Assembly (NCBI GenBank): GCA_016490735.1
Contig: JAEMWC010000965.1
Location: 90,001 to 154,000 of the forward strand
Source: Pachyseris speciosa
Taxonomy: Eukaryota > Cnidaria > Anthozoa > Scleractinia > Pachyseridae
Direction: 5' to 3'
Length of the DNA: 64,000 bases
Both the position numbers and the translations under genes were made by a program. Positions 26,180 through 34,581 of the stretch are shown piece after piece (positions within the stretch are counted from its first letter, which is position 1; the number at the start of each line of letters is the position of its first letter). The notes below the pieces were generated by a model. That model did no database searches. It saw nothing but the letters and a program-made list of their open reading frames with translations, and had not been told where the DNA came from.

Positions 26180-28734
26180 ATTGATAAAAATAATGCTTAG
26201 CACCGAAAGAATAAAAGTTATTCTGAATCAACCACACTTTCAACATTATTAACAAGTAACAACAAAAAATGGGTTGACTTGTTACCTCACCAGGAATTCC
26301 AAATGTTCTGTCATCCTCTGCTCCATAACACTTTGAATAGAATAAAACAAGACTTTAATTGTTTTAGTACCTCTTTTTTGTGTTTTGGATGCTAATGTTG
26401 AATGCAATGTGTCTTTAGTTAATATGATTGTTTTTACCATAATTGCTAGTAATCTCGCAATATGATTTGCTAATTTCCCATTGTTGATAAGAGTCTCGGC
26501 AACGCTGCTCATGTCGTGTCATGCAATGCCTCATGAGTCCACAACATTTTGACCACTGTGATGACGAATATTATTGTCGATAAGAATACAAACATTCCAT
26601 TTGTTAATTAGAAAATCACATTCCACCTGCCTTTAAGGCAGGAGAGTTGGGGAAAAGAGTGTCAGCCCCTCACCTCCTCCCAAAATACAGTCACTGATCA
26701 ACTCATCATTTATCAACTAACCAAAACAACAGCATCATAGGCTTCTAATAACTCTGACATTTTCACATCTTTGCCAACCTCTACATTTCCAATGAAAGAA
26801 CATCTGTCAGATTGGGCTGTAGCCGTAAACTGGTTTATACAATTCTGGAAGAAATGCACAAGAAAGTATGAAGACCATGAAAATCATACAAAATGTATGT
26901 CTTCGACGGCACCATGAGTTTCGAGGAACATGTCATTGAACTATGCAGGACTGCCTTTTTTCACATCAGGAACATTAGTCGCATACGCCCATGCCTTAGT
27001 ATTGACTCTACCAAGCCACTAGTGCATGCATTAGTAATGTCTCGCTTAGATTACTGCAGTAATGCGCTTCTCAATGGCCTACCTGATTATCTTATTCAAA
27101 GACTACAATATGTTATGAACGCGGTGCCCAAAGTTATCACTTGCAAGCTAAAGTTTGACCATGTCACACCATTACTTATTGAGTTACACTGGCTCCCCGT
27201 CCGCCAGCGTATTGTTTCTAAGATCTTATTGTACACCTTTAAGGCAGTCCATGGTGTGACTCCAACGTACTTGAATGAGCTTATCAGTCCTGATGTTCCT
27301 ACGCGAGCTCTCAGGTCTGCTGACCAACTTCTGCTGGTGCAGCCAACGCATAAGCTCAAATTGATTGGCTTGAGGGCTTTCTCGGTGTGTGCGCCTTACC
27401 TTTGGAATTCCCTTCCATTTGAGATTAAAAGCAGTGCATCTGTTTAAGCTAAGCTTAAGACCTATCTTTTTCGACAAGCCTATTTTTAAACTTTAAGATT
27501 TTTTCGACTTTTATGACTTTTAGACTTTTGCCTTTTTCAATTTTTAGCTTTTATATTGCCATATTTGTAGTTTTTATTGTATAAATTACAATTTATTTGA
27601 CGTTGTAAAGCGCATTTGGGCGTTAGGAAAATGCACTATAGAAATTTCTTAATTAATTAATTAATGCTGTATTAAAACCATTTTATAGATGCATGGCTGG
27701 AAATTACAGTATGTGTGTCTTTGATATTGTTTACCCCAGGTTGTTTACACTACGTGTATTATTTGCAATTGCACACTCACTCACCCTTAGGTTATCTAAG
27801 AAAAATAGCCACTTCATAACTCACTCACAAATCCCCTCTGATTACAATTAAGGGCTAATGTGCAAATGCCAGATTTTGAATCTGTTTATAACTTAAATAT
27901 CTAGTTACTTCTACTACCCGCACGGCCCAGTCGCTCAGCACAATTAGCTTTTGCTATAGACCTTTTTAGCTTGTCGATTTTGTTTTCCCAATGTAGACCA
28001 TGTGATCTTCCCAAGGGAATTTGACTTTTGTCTTTTCATAAATTATGCGTACATATGCACATGAATAAGGTGAAATTTTAAAGAAACAGTTCTCTAGGGT
28101 AACATCACCTGGTCTACAATCGGAAAACAAAATCTACAAGCTAAAAAGGTCTATTTCTGAGTGACTGTGCTCTCTTTTTTGTTTTCACAATTATTTCTGT
28201 TAAATAATTCTACTCCTTTCTATCAAGAACACAATAAAGATTGTTGTTGTTGTTATTGTTGGTCATTTTTGCGTACAAACAGATAAAACCTACCTTTGTT
28301 TCAGGATGGTCAGGGGCAATTCCAAATCTTGCCAAACCAAACGGAACAGGAAGCCGTTCATATACATCCACCAAAGCATCATCATGGGACTGCAAAAATT
28401 AGTCACTTTTAAACCCTGGCCCTCCCCTCCCTTCGTTTAGGATCAGGAAGCTCAGAGCGGTTTTGAAGAAAAATCAGGCAGATGGGGGAGGGCAGGGCAA
28501 GGCAGGGCAGGGGGAATAACAAAATAATGACTATGTTAAACAAATAGAAATACTAACCTTTAATATCTGTTGAGCGGTGTAAAATCCTGCAGGGCCACTA
28601 CCCACAATACCCACATGCAGTCTGTCTGGCTGATTTGTGGCAGAAGAAACAGAGAACCCCCTAAGAACAGACCTACCATGCTTGGAGCCACGGATGGTTC
28701 GGGAAGAAAAGCACCGTCTGACAGCGATCCACAT
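11292..28734 (-). CDS. FDXR: NADPH:adrenodoxin oxidoreductase, mitochondrial (15 coding exons, complete)
   Basis: FAD flavoenzyme passing electrons from NADPH to mitochondrial ferredoxin for Fe-S and steroid-type reactions. Coding exons by descending coordinate: 28734-28558, 28389-28294, 26844-26722, 26330-26286, 25713-25645, 25544-25443, 24031-23942, 23170-23068, 22560-22509, 21984-21849, 21078-21016, 20427-20322, 19797-19690, 18779-18732, 11434-11292. All introns fit GT-AG and the phases join to 486 codons plus TAG; the human protein is about 490. A basic Ser/Arg-rich start ([12 protein letters not shown]) suits a mitochondrial presequence. Motifs: FAD site VGSGPAG (about 44-50), [22 protein letters not shown] site LGQGNVALD (about 183-191), [30 protein letters not shown], and GKPREKI near the C-terminus. 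Exon 14 (48 bp) and the tenth acceptor are my best fit and least certain. The last intron is 7.3 kb and transposon-filled. Confidence 0.93.
12105..12198. mobile_element. Short foldback element, CTCGTTCCCAGGG family, 9-bp target duplication
   Basis: CTCGTTTCCAAGGTCTC on the left pairs with GAGAGAGCCTGGAAACGAG on the right, around a centre rich in GTCCCGTCCCGTCCC. CTGGTAACT flanks both sides (12096-12104 and 12199-12207), a 9-bp target-site duplication. It lies in the last intron of FDXR. Confidence 0.8.
12270..13010. mobile_element. 5'-inverted (twin-primed) LINE insertion
   Basis: The minus-strand part, about 12285-12535, encodes a reverse-transcriptase segment ([15 protein letters not shown], then [18 protein letters not shown]). 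The plus-strand part, about 12545-12830, encodes the later C-terminal segment of the same kind of protein ([16 protein letters not shown], then [16 protein letters not shown]). It continues through AATTAATAAAG to a (ATTGT)n tail at about 12969-13008. An earlier protein segment in reverse orientation, joined head to head to the 3' segment with the middle lost, is the classic product of twin priming. It lies in the last FDXR intron. Confidence 0.82.
13262..13473. mobile_element. Foldback MITE, AGAGTCCTCGGGCT family
   Basis: The left arm (AGAGTCCTCGGGCTGTTTGG, then GGAGAGACTCTGGGATAATG) is matched by the right arm (CATTATCCCAGAGTCTCTCC, then CCAAAGAGCCTGAGGACTCT). There is no coding content. Confidence 0.85.
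13508..13766. mobile_element. Foldback MITE, family CCATGACCGCTGAAT (copy 2)
   Basis: Same family as 10610-10836. Here the inverted arms are longer, starting GTTTTGAGTTCGCCATGACC on the left and mirrored by GGTCATGGCGAACTCGAAAC on the right. Confidence 0.88.
13788..14093. mobile_element. Palindromic MITE with long arms
   Basis: CCTGGTTAATTGTGGATAGA at the left end matches the reverse complement of the right end (CTACCCACAGTTCACCAGG). An inner pair is also clear: GTCCAATACTCTGACATAAT with ATTATGTCGGTGTATTGGAC, and AGACATCACAAAGTGTCCC with GGACACTTTGTGATGTCT. Confidence 0.82.
14341..14474 (+). mobile_element. LINE 3' UTR remnant
   Basis: GACCACCCCTAGTGTCTGTC, then a stretch to GGGCACTCAT, then CATTAATTGTAAACTGC, ending TTGTATTGTATTG. 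The same order recurs in reverse complement at 24783-25006, next to an (AAT)n tail, so both look like 3' ends of one LINE family. Confidence 0.6.
14471..14550. repeat. Dispersed repeat, copy 1 of 2
   Basis: AATGACTTATTCTAATTGCG through GCTCAGAGAAGCGGTACAA recurs with small changes at 17231-17330, where about 16 extra bases are present. Function unknown. Confidence 0.7.
14573..14690 (-). mobile_element. Partial tRNA-derived SINE (body only)
   Basis: GAGGGGAAAACCGGAATACC through CAACAAACCCAGCCCACTGA matches the body of the fuller SINE at 18050-18313. The tRNA-like head is missing here. Confidence 0.65.
15781..15875. mobile_element. Foldback element CAACCTCGTTCTCAGGG, 9-bp target duplication
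   Basis: A near-perfect hairpin: arms of about 40 bp (CAACCTCGTTCTCAGGGTCT and its mirror) enclose a short loop around GAGCGAGAGAAACGCTC. ATGTAGGCG flanks both ends (15772-15780 and 15876-15884), a 9-bp target-site duplication. It lies in the last FDXR intron. Confidence 0.88.
16068..16718 (-). CDS. Intronless six-helix membrane protein, function unknown, nested in an FDXR intron
   Basis: A 216-codon uninterrupted ORF starting [18 protein letters not shown] count about six hydrophobic segments, near residues 3-20, 40-58, 75-100, 117-138, 145-163 and 190-212, with short charged loops ([18 protein letters not shown]). Scattered Cys include a CFGGGTKC loop after helix 1. I do not recognise the family; it might be a cnidarian-restricted multi-pass protein. 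It sits wholly inside the last FDXR intron on the same strand, so expression would need its own promoter. The start chosen is the first Met of the frame, directly before helix 1. Open length and helix spacing favour a real gene; I see no homologue-level motif that proves it. Confidence 0.55.
   Translation of the reverse strand: MNWFVWALVALDMAGIFFNVRMLVSCFGGGTKCMFVPKYKPLIICQYICQVSVLGMTTFDFFKTVDARLEEFCVAFRLLVICSNILLVLNLGALMVLIGYHSLVYKNLEVSPTSVMLAPVGVEVTGSLAWVCSFLFFKSQYQENISKVFVVLLAFSFVVSWTKLFELDRAFAKQRASLWSDTFKHHAKACVTISWFIISLGVLIGVQVVEVKLVIP
17231..17330. repeat. Dispersed repeat, copy 2 of 2
   Basis: Matches 14471-14550 (GAATGACTTATTCTAATTGC at the left, AGCTCAGAGAAGGGGTACAA at the right). 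Confidence 0.7.
18050..18313 (-). mobile_element. tRNA-derived SINE with intact A and B boxes
   Basis: Read on the minus strand, the head starts GCAGGGATGGCGTAGTGGTG. The A box is TGGCGTAGTGG (about 18292-18302) and the B box GGTTCGATCCC (18250-18260). The body follows (GTTGGTTCTCTTCTCTGCTC, then CTCCGGGTTCTCCGG), and then a unique 3' part ending near 18050. This is polymerase III promoter architecture of a tRNA-related SINE. The body fragment recurs at 14573-14690. Confidence 0.82.
18395..18614. mobile_element. Foldback MITE with GGGCCGTTTCTCGAAG ends
   Basis: GGGCCGTTTCTCGAAG at the left is mirrored by CTTCGAGAAACGGGCC at the right. An inner pair, ACCGGGCCCGTTAAGC and TTTCGGGCCCGTTAAG, completes the palindrome. 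Confidence 0.8.
18819..19106. mobile_element. pogo/Tigger-like MITE with TA target duplication
   Basis: The ends are CAGTGAGACCCCGCTCTACG on the left and the mirror TAGAGTGGGGTTCCACTG on the right, with TA directly outside both (18817-18818 and 19107-19108). This matches Tc1/mariner-pogo type MITEs. A second internal end (AGTGGAACCTCGTTAATAGG at about 18937) suggests that a partial copy is joined to a complete one. It lies in FDXR intron 13. Confidence 0.82.
23503..23533. repeat. (ATTT)n microsatellite
   Basis: About eight TTTA/ATTT repeats in an FDXR intron. Confidence 0.9.
23695..23875. repeat. Degenerate AGAATGGAAT-type minisatellite
   Basis: Irregular runs of GAACAGAAT, GGAATGAAA and GAATAGAAC units on the plus strand. 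The long open frames on the minus strand here (mainly Tyr, Phe, Ser, Ile) are a by-product of this composition. Confidence 0.75.
24783..25006 (-). mobile_element. LINE 3' end with (ATT)n tail
   Basis: Read on the minus strand: GACCACCCCTAGTGTCTGTC, then ATTAATTGTAAACTGCG, then AATGCGCATTTGAATATTGC, then an (ATT)n tail (24783-24838 on plus as AAT). It matches the fragment at 14341-14474. It lies in an FDXR intron. Confidence 0.65.
25899..26178. repeat. (GACT)n and (GATT)n tetranucleotide blocks
   Basis: Long blocks of ACTG repeats (about 25899-26045, interrupted by GGTTGGTTGGTTC twice) are followed by GATT repeats (about 26095-26178). They begin about 110 bp downstream of the short FDXR exon at 26286-26330. 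The open frame across them, reading SINQ repeats, is an artefact. Confidence 0.93.
26885..27665 (+). mobile_element. 5'-truncated CR1-like LINE in FDXR intron 2, antisense
   Basis: The frame 26893-27447 encodes the RT C-terminal region: [70 protein letters not shown]. The 3' end has GTTGTAAAGCGCATTTGGGC and an (AATT)n tail at about 27648-27665. The FADD catalytic block is absent, so it is dead. Its left end lies about 40 bp from the acceptor side of FDXR exon 3 (26844). Confidence 0.87.
27955..28156. mobile_element. Foldback MITE with TAGACCTTTTTAGCTTGT arms
   Basis: TAGACCTTTTTAGCTTGTCG, then TTTTGTTTTCCC on the left, are mirrored by GGAAAACAAAATCTACAAGC, then TAAAAAGGTCTA on the right. It lies in FDXR intron 2. 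Confidence 0.83.
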
Positions 28735-28940
28735 TTTTCACTAAAATTTTAACTCATTTAAAATCTTTTTGACTCAGAGATACATAGATGGTGTTTGCGA
28801 TTTGCAAGCTTGACAGGGAAATAAAAACTTCACCTGTATCACTCAGACTGGTTGTGAGCCCGCAATACCTACAGCTAGTGAACAGCAATCGTCATGCGAG
28901 TCTTTTATGTTGTCGTGTAAGCTGATAACAGAACTTCAAA
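28735..28940. promoter_or_regulatory. Bidirectional promoter interval between FDXR and GPN1
   Basis: The two ATG codons face away from each other with 206 bp between them, so both core promoters and both 5' UTRs must share this interval unless upstream non-coding exons exist. No TATA box is obvious. The GPN1 start sits in a CAAAATGGCGGAAG context, a partial match to the YY1/TISU initiator. Confidence 0.7.
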
Positions 28941-31900
28941 ATGGCGGAAGCCAGTGGAGGCGAAAATGGTTCTTCCAGCAATGTCGCAGATGTGGTGAAC
29001 AGCAATGGATCTGTGAGCAAAGATTCGCAGAAAGAGAAACCTATTTGTATTTTGTGTCTAGGCATGGCTGGATCCGGTAAAACAACGTTTGTTCAGGTAC
29101 TGGGGAAAAAAACCATCCGAATCGAAAGCATGTTTCTCAGTAGCCTGGATTGCTCTCTCTGTCAAACGTGAACACGTGCATTTCAAACTGAGGCTTTTGT
29201 TTAGTCACCTCAAAGACGTATGAATCAGAATTTTCAGCGGGATAAAAGTCACCCGCAGGATGTTGCAATGAACGGAAAATGACTATAGCTATTATGATTG
29301 ACATCGAGCCATTGTTGCAAAGCATTTCCGATTCCATAAGCTTATTATTTTTTTGCAAATTCCATTTTTTTCCATGTTATTTTTCCTTTCTCAAACTGAA
29401 AATTGACCAGGATATTTTGCAATTTTTGAAAAAAAACTGCACTGAATATTCAACTGGACTGCTGTACCTTTTGCCACAAAATTGCTCTCAGAGCACTGGG
29501 AAGAAAAGATAATGTCGAGTGATAACTACAAACGGTTTTTCCATATTGACCAGTACATGCAAGACAAGCTTAGAAAAAATTTGCTTTTTTGCAAACCATT
29601 CCCATCTCAACCACCAGCCAAATGTAATTATTAATGCTTGTTTTTGTGAATAATTATTAAACCTCAAAGTGAGTAAATTAAGAAATACAACATGATAGAA
29701 ATGCATGTAACATCAAAGGAAACTCAGAAAAAAAGTCTGAGTTTCAGAGGGGACTTGAACCCACAACCCTCCGTGGTCCAGACAGACGCTCTAAACACTA
29801 AGCTACTGGGACTGTATGGTGAGTGAGAGTGAAATGTGGGCTTTGACTGGAACCGCATCACACAGTCAAACAGTGAAATGATGACAGGCACATATGACTC
29901 AACTGCATCACGCAGTCACATTAACAACCTCGTTCCCAGGGTCCTCTCTCTTCCTCCCTCGAGAAAGTACCCTGGTTGCGGCTGGTCACGTGCCTGCTAG
30001 ATTTTTGCAAATTCCCGAAAAATGATTGAAGGGAGGGGCAGGAAGGTTAAAGTTTGTCTCCACAAAGTTGAGGACCCACCCTCTGTGCGGATTTGATTTG
30101 TACGCCTGGACACGTGACCAGCCGCAACCAGGGTACTTTCTCGAGGGAGGAAGAGAGAGGACCCTGGGAACGAGGTTGTCACATTAAGGTATATCATGGC
30201 GCATATGACTCATAACTGCATCATGCAGTCACACTAAGGCATATCATGGCACATATGACTCATAACTGCATCACGCAGTCACAAGGCATATCATGGCACA
30301 TATGACTCATAACTGCATCACGCAGTCACATTAAGGCATATCATGGTACATATGACTCATAACTGCATCATGCAGTCACATTAAGGCATATCATGGCACA
30401 TATGACGCAACTGCATCACGCAGTCACATTAAGGCATATCATGGCAGATATGACTCATAACTGCATCACACAGTCATGCTCAGGTATTTCAAAGAAACAA
30501 TCAACCAAACCTCATGATACATTAATCTTTATTTAAACATGATCAATTCATCAGCCCATAAAAATACATATCACATACGCTAAAATATTTAAAATTCAAA
30601 CTGTGTACTGTAACACTAACAGCTGTTTTCTGTGAATGCCGTGCGTTAGACTTAAAAAATGTCATTGATCTTATGTTTAAATACCCCCAGAGACTCTGTG
30701 TTCCTTATATTGCATGGTAGACTGTTCCATAATGTGGCGCCATTGTAGCTAAAGCTTTTTCAGTAATAATTAGTGCGCGGTAATGGAACATTGAGCTTAT
30801 TTTCAGATGTGACATGGATTTTTAGATCATGTTGTATTTCTGAATGATTATTAAATGAGCAACACTGAACCATTTGTGTTGTCACAAAGGTATTCTTTGG
30901 CTCTTCAAAGTGATGCTGAAGATGAGATGAAAGTGCATCTTTAAGAGGAGAATAAATTATTTGTAGGTAATAACTTAATTTTAACACTCATGATTCTCAT
31001 GATTCTTCCTGTTGACACTTTCAGAGACTCACTGCACACTTGTATGCCAAGAAGGAAACACCTTATGTGGTAAATCTTGACCCAGCTGTCAAAGAAGTCC
31101 CTTATCCAGCAAACATTGACATCAGAGATTCTGTGAACTACAAGGAAGTCATGAAACAGTACAAACTGGGTCCCAATGGGGGAATTGTGACATCACTGAA
31201 CCTTTTTGCCACAAGATTTGATCAGGTTATGAACTTTTTGGACAAGAAACATTCAACGGATTTCAAGTGAGTGTGATTAACCCTTTCACCACCAAGTGGC
31301 CTCCCTCTGAGGAGTGAAATTACCTGGCATTAGCCAGAGAGAAATCTATAAAGTCCCCCTTGGTGGTGAAAGGGTTAACAGTATTTCAATTTGGTACCTT
31401 GTGGGCATCTTGACTCCATTATTGGAAACCAGTTACAGCTGTAAGTTCATAACATATACAGCTGTACATGTATAACAGAGGATGTACAGTTGTATGTCAG
31501 GTGCGAACCTGGAATGAAGTACTTAATGACTTTATCTCTATCCACACCCCCAAATTTCAAGCATGATTTTGAGAAAAAAATAAGAACTTGAAAAAATCAC
31601 TCTGGCAAATAAGTTGTTTGTTTCTTCGCGGTTGTTCGTGATAAACTTGCCAAAACCTAATGCTGTGTATTTGCAGTGACCGAAAGATGTTAAACAACTC
31701 TTAAAATACCGATTTACAAAGTTAGCTTATCTTTAATCGATTTCCTGAATTCTTGGGACTGATAACGGTTGTCTTCATTGTTAAAGCCAACAGTTGAAAT
31801 GAAAACAATGAAATTTGAACGAAAATAAAGAGCAGGAGAACGATTCAAAACGTTTGCTTGGTAACCACACAGACATTTACAGAGGGAAGTCTGGACACCA

Positions 31901-34581
31901 GAGTAGCTGACAACTAATAGAAAACAGAAAACAACATGGAAAGGTTCGCTTTCGCATGTACATGAGCTGTGCGTGGATAGTGTTTAAAAAGACGTACGGA
32001 AGCCATCGGTCAGAGAAAAACTTGTCACTAAACGAGAGTTAAACAACCCCAAGGATAAACACACCATGCAAGTAATGAAAGGCAATGAAGTGGTCGGCCA
32101 TTTGCCCATGAGTTCTCCCGAATAGCGTGGAGAGATTGAAGTGATCGGTCGAAGACGACATTGTAAAAATCTTTTGTGGAAGTATGGAGATTCCATGCCA
32201 ATTAGAGTTTAGAACGACTGGTGAGCAAAATTCAGGTTTTGAACCTGAAGATACACACCTCCTTTAGAAGCCACCATTTCTACTGAAAGCAATGTGTTTG
32301 CAATCTTTATTCACTGAAGGTTTTTGGTGCTATTTCAGTATTTGTGACCTTATAGAAGTCAGTTTACGCTTTCTGAAAGCAATAGTCTCGTACATAAGCC
32401 ACACCCACGATTTTGAGCCAAAAACTTCGGCAAAAAAGTGCGGCTTATACACAAGTTTTTACGGTAGCCAGGTACCCTGAGTGAATTTGATGGGCAGAGC
32501 TTTCAATTTTGCACCTAAAAAAGCTGGGTATTCCCTTCAAAGTAGATAGGTGTTGGTACCCGGGTCCCGGCTTCTAATACAAACACTGATTATAATAATA
32601 AATTATTTTCATTGAATGCCTCTTTCATCCCAAGGTATGCAATTTTTGACACTCCAGGCCAGATAGAGGTGTTCACATGGTCAGCATCAGGCACCATTAT
32701 TACCGAAGCATTGGCATCGTCATTTGCAACAATCGTAGTGTACATAATAGACACAGCCAGGAGCACTAGTCCTGTGACATTTATGTCAAACATGCTGTAT
32801 GCCTGCAGTATTCTGTACAAGACAAAGTTACCTTTCATTGTTGTTCTGAACAAGGTGAAGTAATGTTTTACTGTTACATATACATTTTACATTTTCATTC
32901 TTAGTGGGTGCTAATGATGACAAAAACAATAATAATAATAATAATGCATAGTGCATGGCAGGCCACCTTATTATTTCAAAACTAGCCTATTTGATCAATA
33001 ACTCACGTGTTTCTAGTCTGGTAAGAGACCTACACGTAGAGTGTTCAGTTTTTAGATACTGTACAGTACCTTCTTTTGGTTACCTTCTTATCAGCTTGGT
33101 TATTAGTTTTTGGTAGTTCTTTTCCTTTCTGCACTGTATACCAGTAACTTGTTTCCTAGGGTTTTGCTTGTATTACAAGCTGGTACATCTATCCAACAAC
33201 CGGAACCACTGTGCACTGCATGATGTACCCTGCTTCAAAGAGATGTAAAGCCCACCCATTTACTGATATAAATCCACAACACATCTTAAACCTCAACCCT
33301 GTGTTTCAGAAGTTGCATCTTCGATACATTAAAGTGTCTTTTTAAAGACAGCGCTTACAGTGTTACCCTCTTCAGTTCTCTTCTCGTGCTGTTGTGGTAA
33401 TTAAAACACTAAATAAAATTAATGCTTCAAATAGCTTTCTTCAAAGGATCTATATTACTGACATAACATATTTCTGTGTTTTATTCTTGCATATTGCCAT
33501 TTCTCACATGAAGACTGACATTGTTGATCATACCTTTGCTGTTGAATGGATGCAAGATTTTGAAGTTTTTGAGGAGGCATTGTCTCAAGACACTTCGTAC
33601 ATGTCAAGTTTGACTAGATCAATGAGCTTAGTCTTGGATGAGTTTTACCAAAATCTTCGGACAGTGGGGGTGTCATCCATGACAGGGGCTGGAATGGAGG
33701 AATTTGTGAAAGCTGTGGATGAAGCTGTTATTGAGTTTGATACTCAGTATAAACCAGGTACATGTAAGAGGTGGTTTTTTTATTACAGTACTCATTCTAC
33801 TCAAATGTTGCGTCATTTTCGTTTTGAGAATTTTCCTGGGAGTAATAACCATTGGAAACATTTGAAATACTTTAAGAGAGTCTTAGAAAACCTCTTAAAA
33901 GTGTCATGAAGGAAGCTGGAAGTCCTTGACTTTAGATCAGGCAATAACAATTGAGTGTCATTCCAACATTTCTGTAACGGAGCCAGACATTGACAGATTT
34001 ATCATCAAAAACCCCTCAAATAGCGCTCTTTGTAGTTTCAGATAACTTTTTGGTTTCACTCTCTTCCCCTGAGGCTCAAAGGGCACATGTAGTTATGGGT
34101 TATATGCTGAATGAAATGAGTGCAGGCACAAAGAACAAGGAGATCTCAGGCACCCCTCCCTGAACTCACTTCGTTCAGAAAATTCACCTTTCCCCAGAAC
34201 TGTTAAGAGCAGCATAACACTATAAGGTATGACGTTTTTGCTTCTATTTCTCTAGAATATGAAAGACTAAAGAAGGAAAAGGAGGAAAGAGTGAAAAAAG
34301 ATCAAGAAGATCAACTGAAGAAACTAAAGCAAGATCTAGGTGCTGGGAAACCTGTTGCTATGGAAACAAACCAAGGAGGAAGTGCTCCATCCTTCGAGTC
34401 TATGCATGCAACCCAGTTTCACATCTCCCTTGGAGCTGATTTGGACAGCGATGATGAGCGTGAAGATGATAGTGGGGATGAATTTGATGAAGACGAAATG
34501 AAAGAGCACGAATCATTCAAGAGATTTTTGGAAAAAGAGAAACAGAAGGAACAGACTGTTAAAAAGGAAGGGAGTGAATAG
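28941..34581 (+). CDS. GPN1: GPN-loop GTPase 1 (five exons, complete)
   Basis: Small GTPase needed for assembly and nuclear import of RNA polymerase II. Exons: 28941-29096, 31025-31266, 32635-32854, 33514-33757, 34256-34581. All have GT-AG borders and phases join to 395 codons plus TAG; the human protein is about 374. Motifs: Walker A GMAGSGKT (41-48), the family-defining Gly-Pro-Asn loop in KLGPNGGI (about 101-103), switch motif [15 protein letters not shown] (from 138), and NKTD guanine-specificity motif (205-208) split across the exon 3/4 border. [13 protein letters not shown] follows, then a Lys-rich coiled stretch and an acidic tail (DSDDERED), as in animal GPN1. The N-terminal 34 residues are low-complexity Ser/Asn-rich. 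Intron 1 (1.9 kb) holds a SINE, a foldback element, a minisatellite and a LINE remnant; intron 2 begins with a short MITE. Divergent from FDXR. Confidence 0.95.
29725..29815 (-). mobile_element. tRNA-like SINE head
   Basis: Read on the minus strand: AGTCCCAGTAGCTTAGTGTT, with A box TAGCTTAGTGTTTAGAGCG (29787-29805), then GGTTGTGGGTTCAAGTCC with B box GGTTCAAGTCC (29751-29761), then a 3' end running into TTTTTT. The A/B spacing and an 80-base length suit a tRNA-derived SINE or decayed tRNA rather than a working tRNA, since acceptor-stem pairing is not evident. It lies in GPN1 intron 1. Confidence 0.7.
29880..30480. repeat. 50-bp minisatellite, about seven units, split by a foldback element
   Basis: The unit is TTAAGGCATATCATGGCACA, then TATGACTCATAACTGCATCA, then CGCAGTCACA. 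One partial unit precedes and about six follow the foldback element at 29925-30178, which sits exactly inside a TCACATTAA segment of the unit. It lies in GPN1 intron 1. Confidence 0.92.
29925..30178. mobile_element. Foldback element CAACCTCGTTCCCAGGG, 254 bp, 9-bp target duplication
   Basis: The left arm CAACCTCGTTCCCAGGGTCC continues through CTCGAGAAAGTACCCTGG and GCGGCTGGTCACGTG. It is mirrored at the right end (CCTGGGAACGAGGTTG). TCACATTAA flanks both sides (29916-29924 and 30179-30187). Same end sequence as 15781-15875 but a longer, different interior. Confidence 0.9.
30520..30990 (-). mobile_element. Decayed LINE C-terminus
   Basis: On the minus strand I read [20 protein letters not shown], a stop, then [20 protein letters not shown] and GVFKHKIND. 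This is the typical last block of CR1/RTE-like reverse transcriptase proteins, here with at least one stop. It lies in GPN1 intron 1. Confidence 0.75.
31277..31379. mobile_element. TTAACCCTTTCACC-ended MITE (copy 1)
   Basis: TTAACCCTTTCACCACCAAG is mirrored by CTTGGTGGTGAAAGGGTTAA, with TTAA at both ends. The element starts 10 bp after the GPN1 exon 2 donor (31266/31267). A related copy is at 61225-61322. Confidence 0.85.

Noticed and set aside
25998..26255. Gln/Ser/Ile/Asn repeat protein
   Set aside because: It is translated from the (GATT)n and (GACT)n microsatellite.
29725..29815. Functional tRNA gene
   Set aside because: A and B boxes are present but I cannot pair an acceptor stem; better explained as a SINE head.
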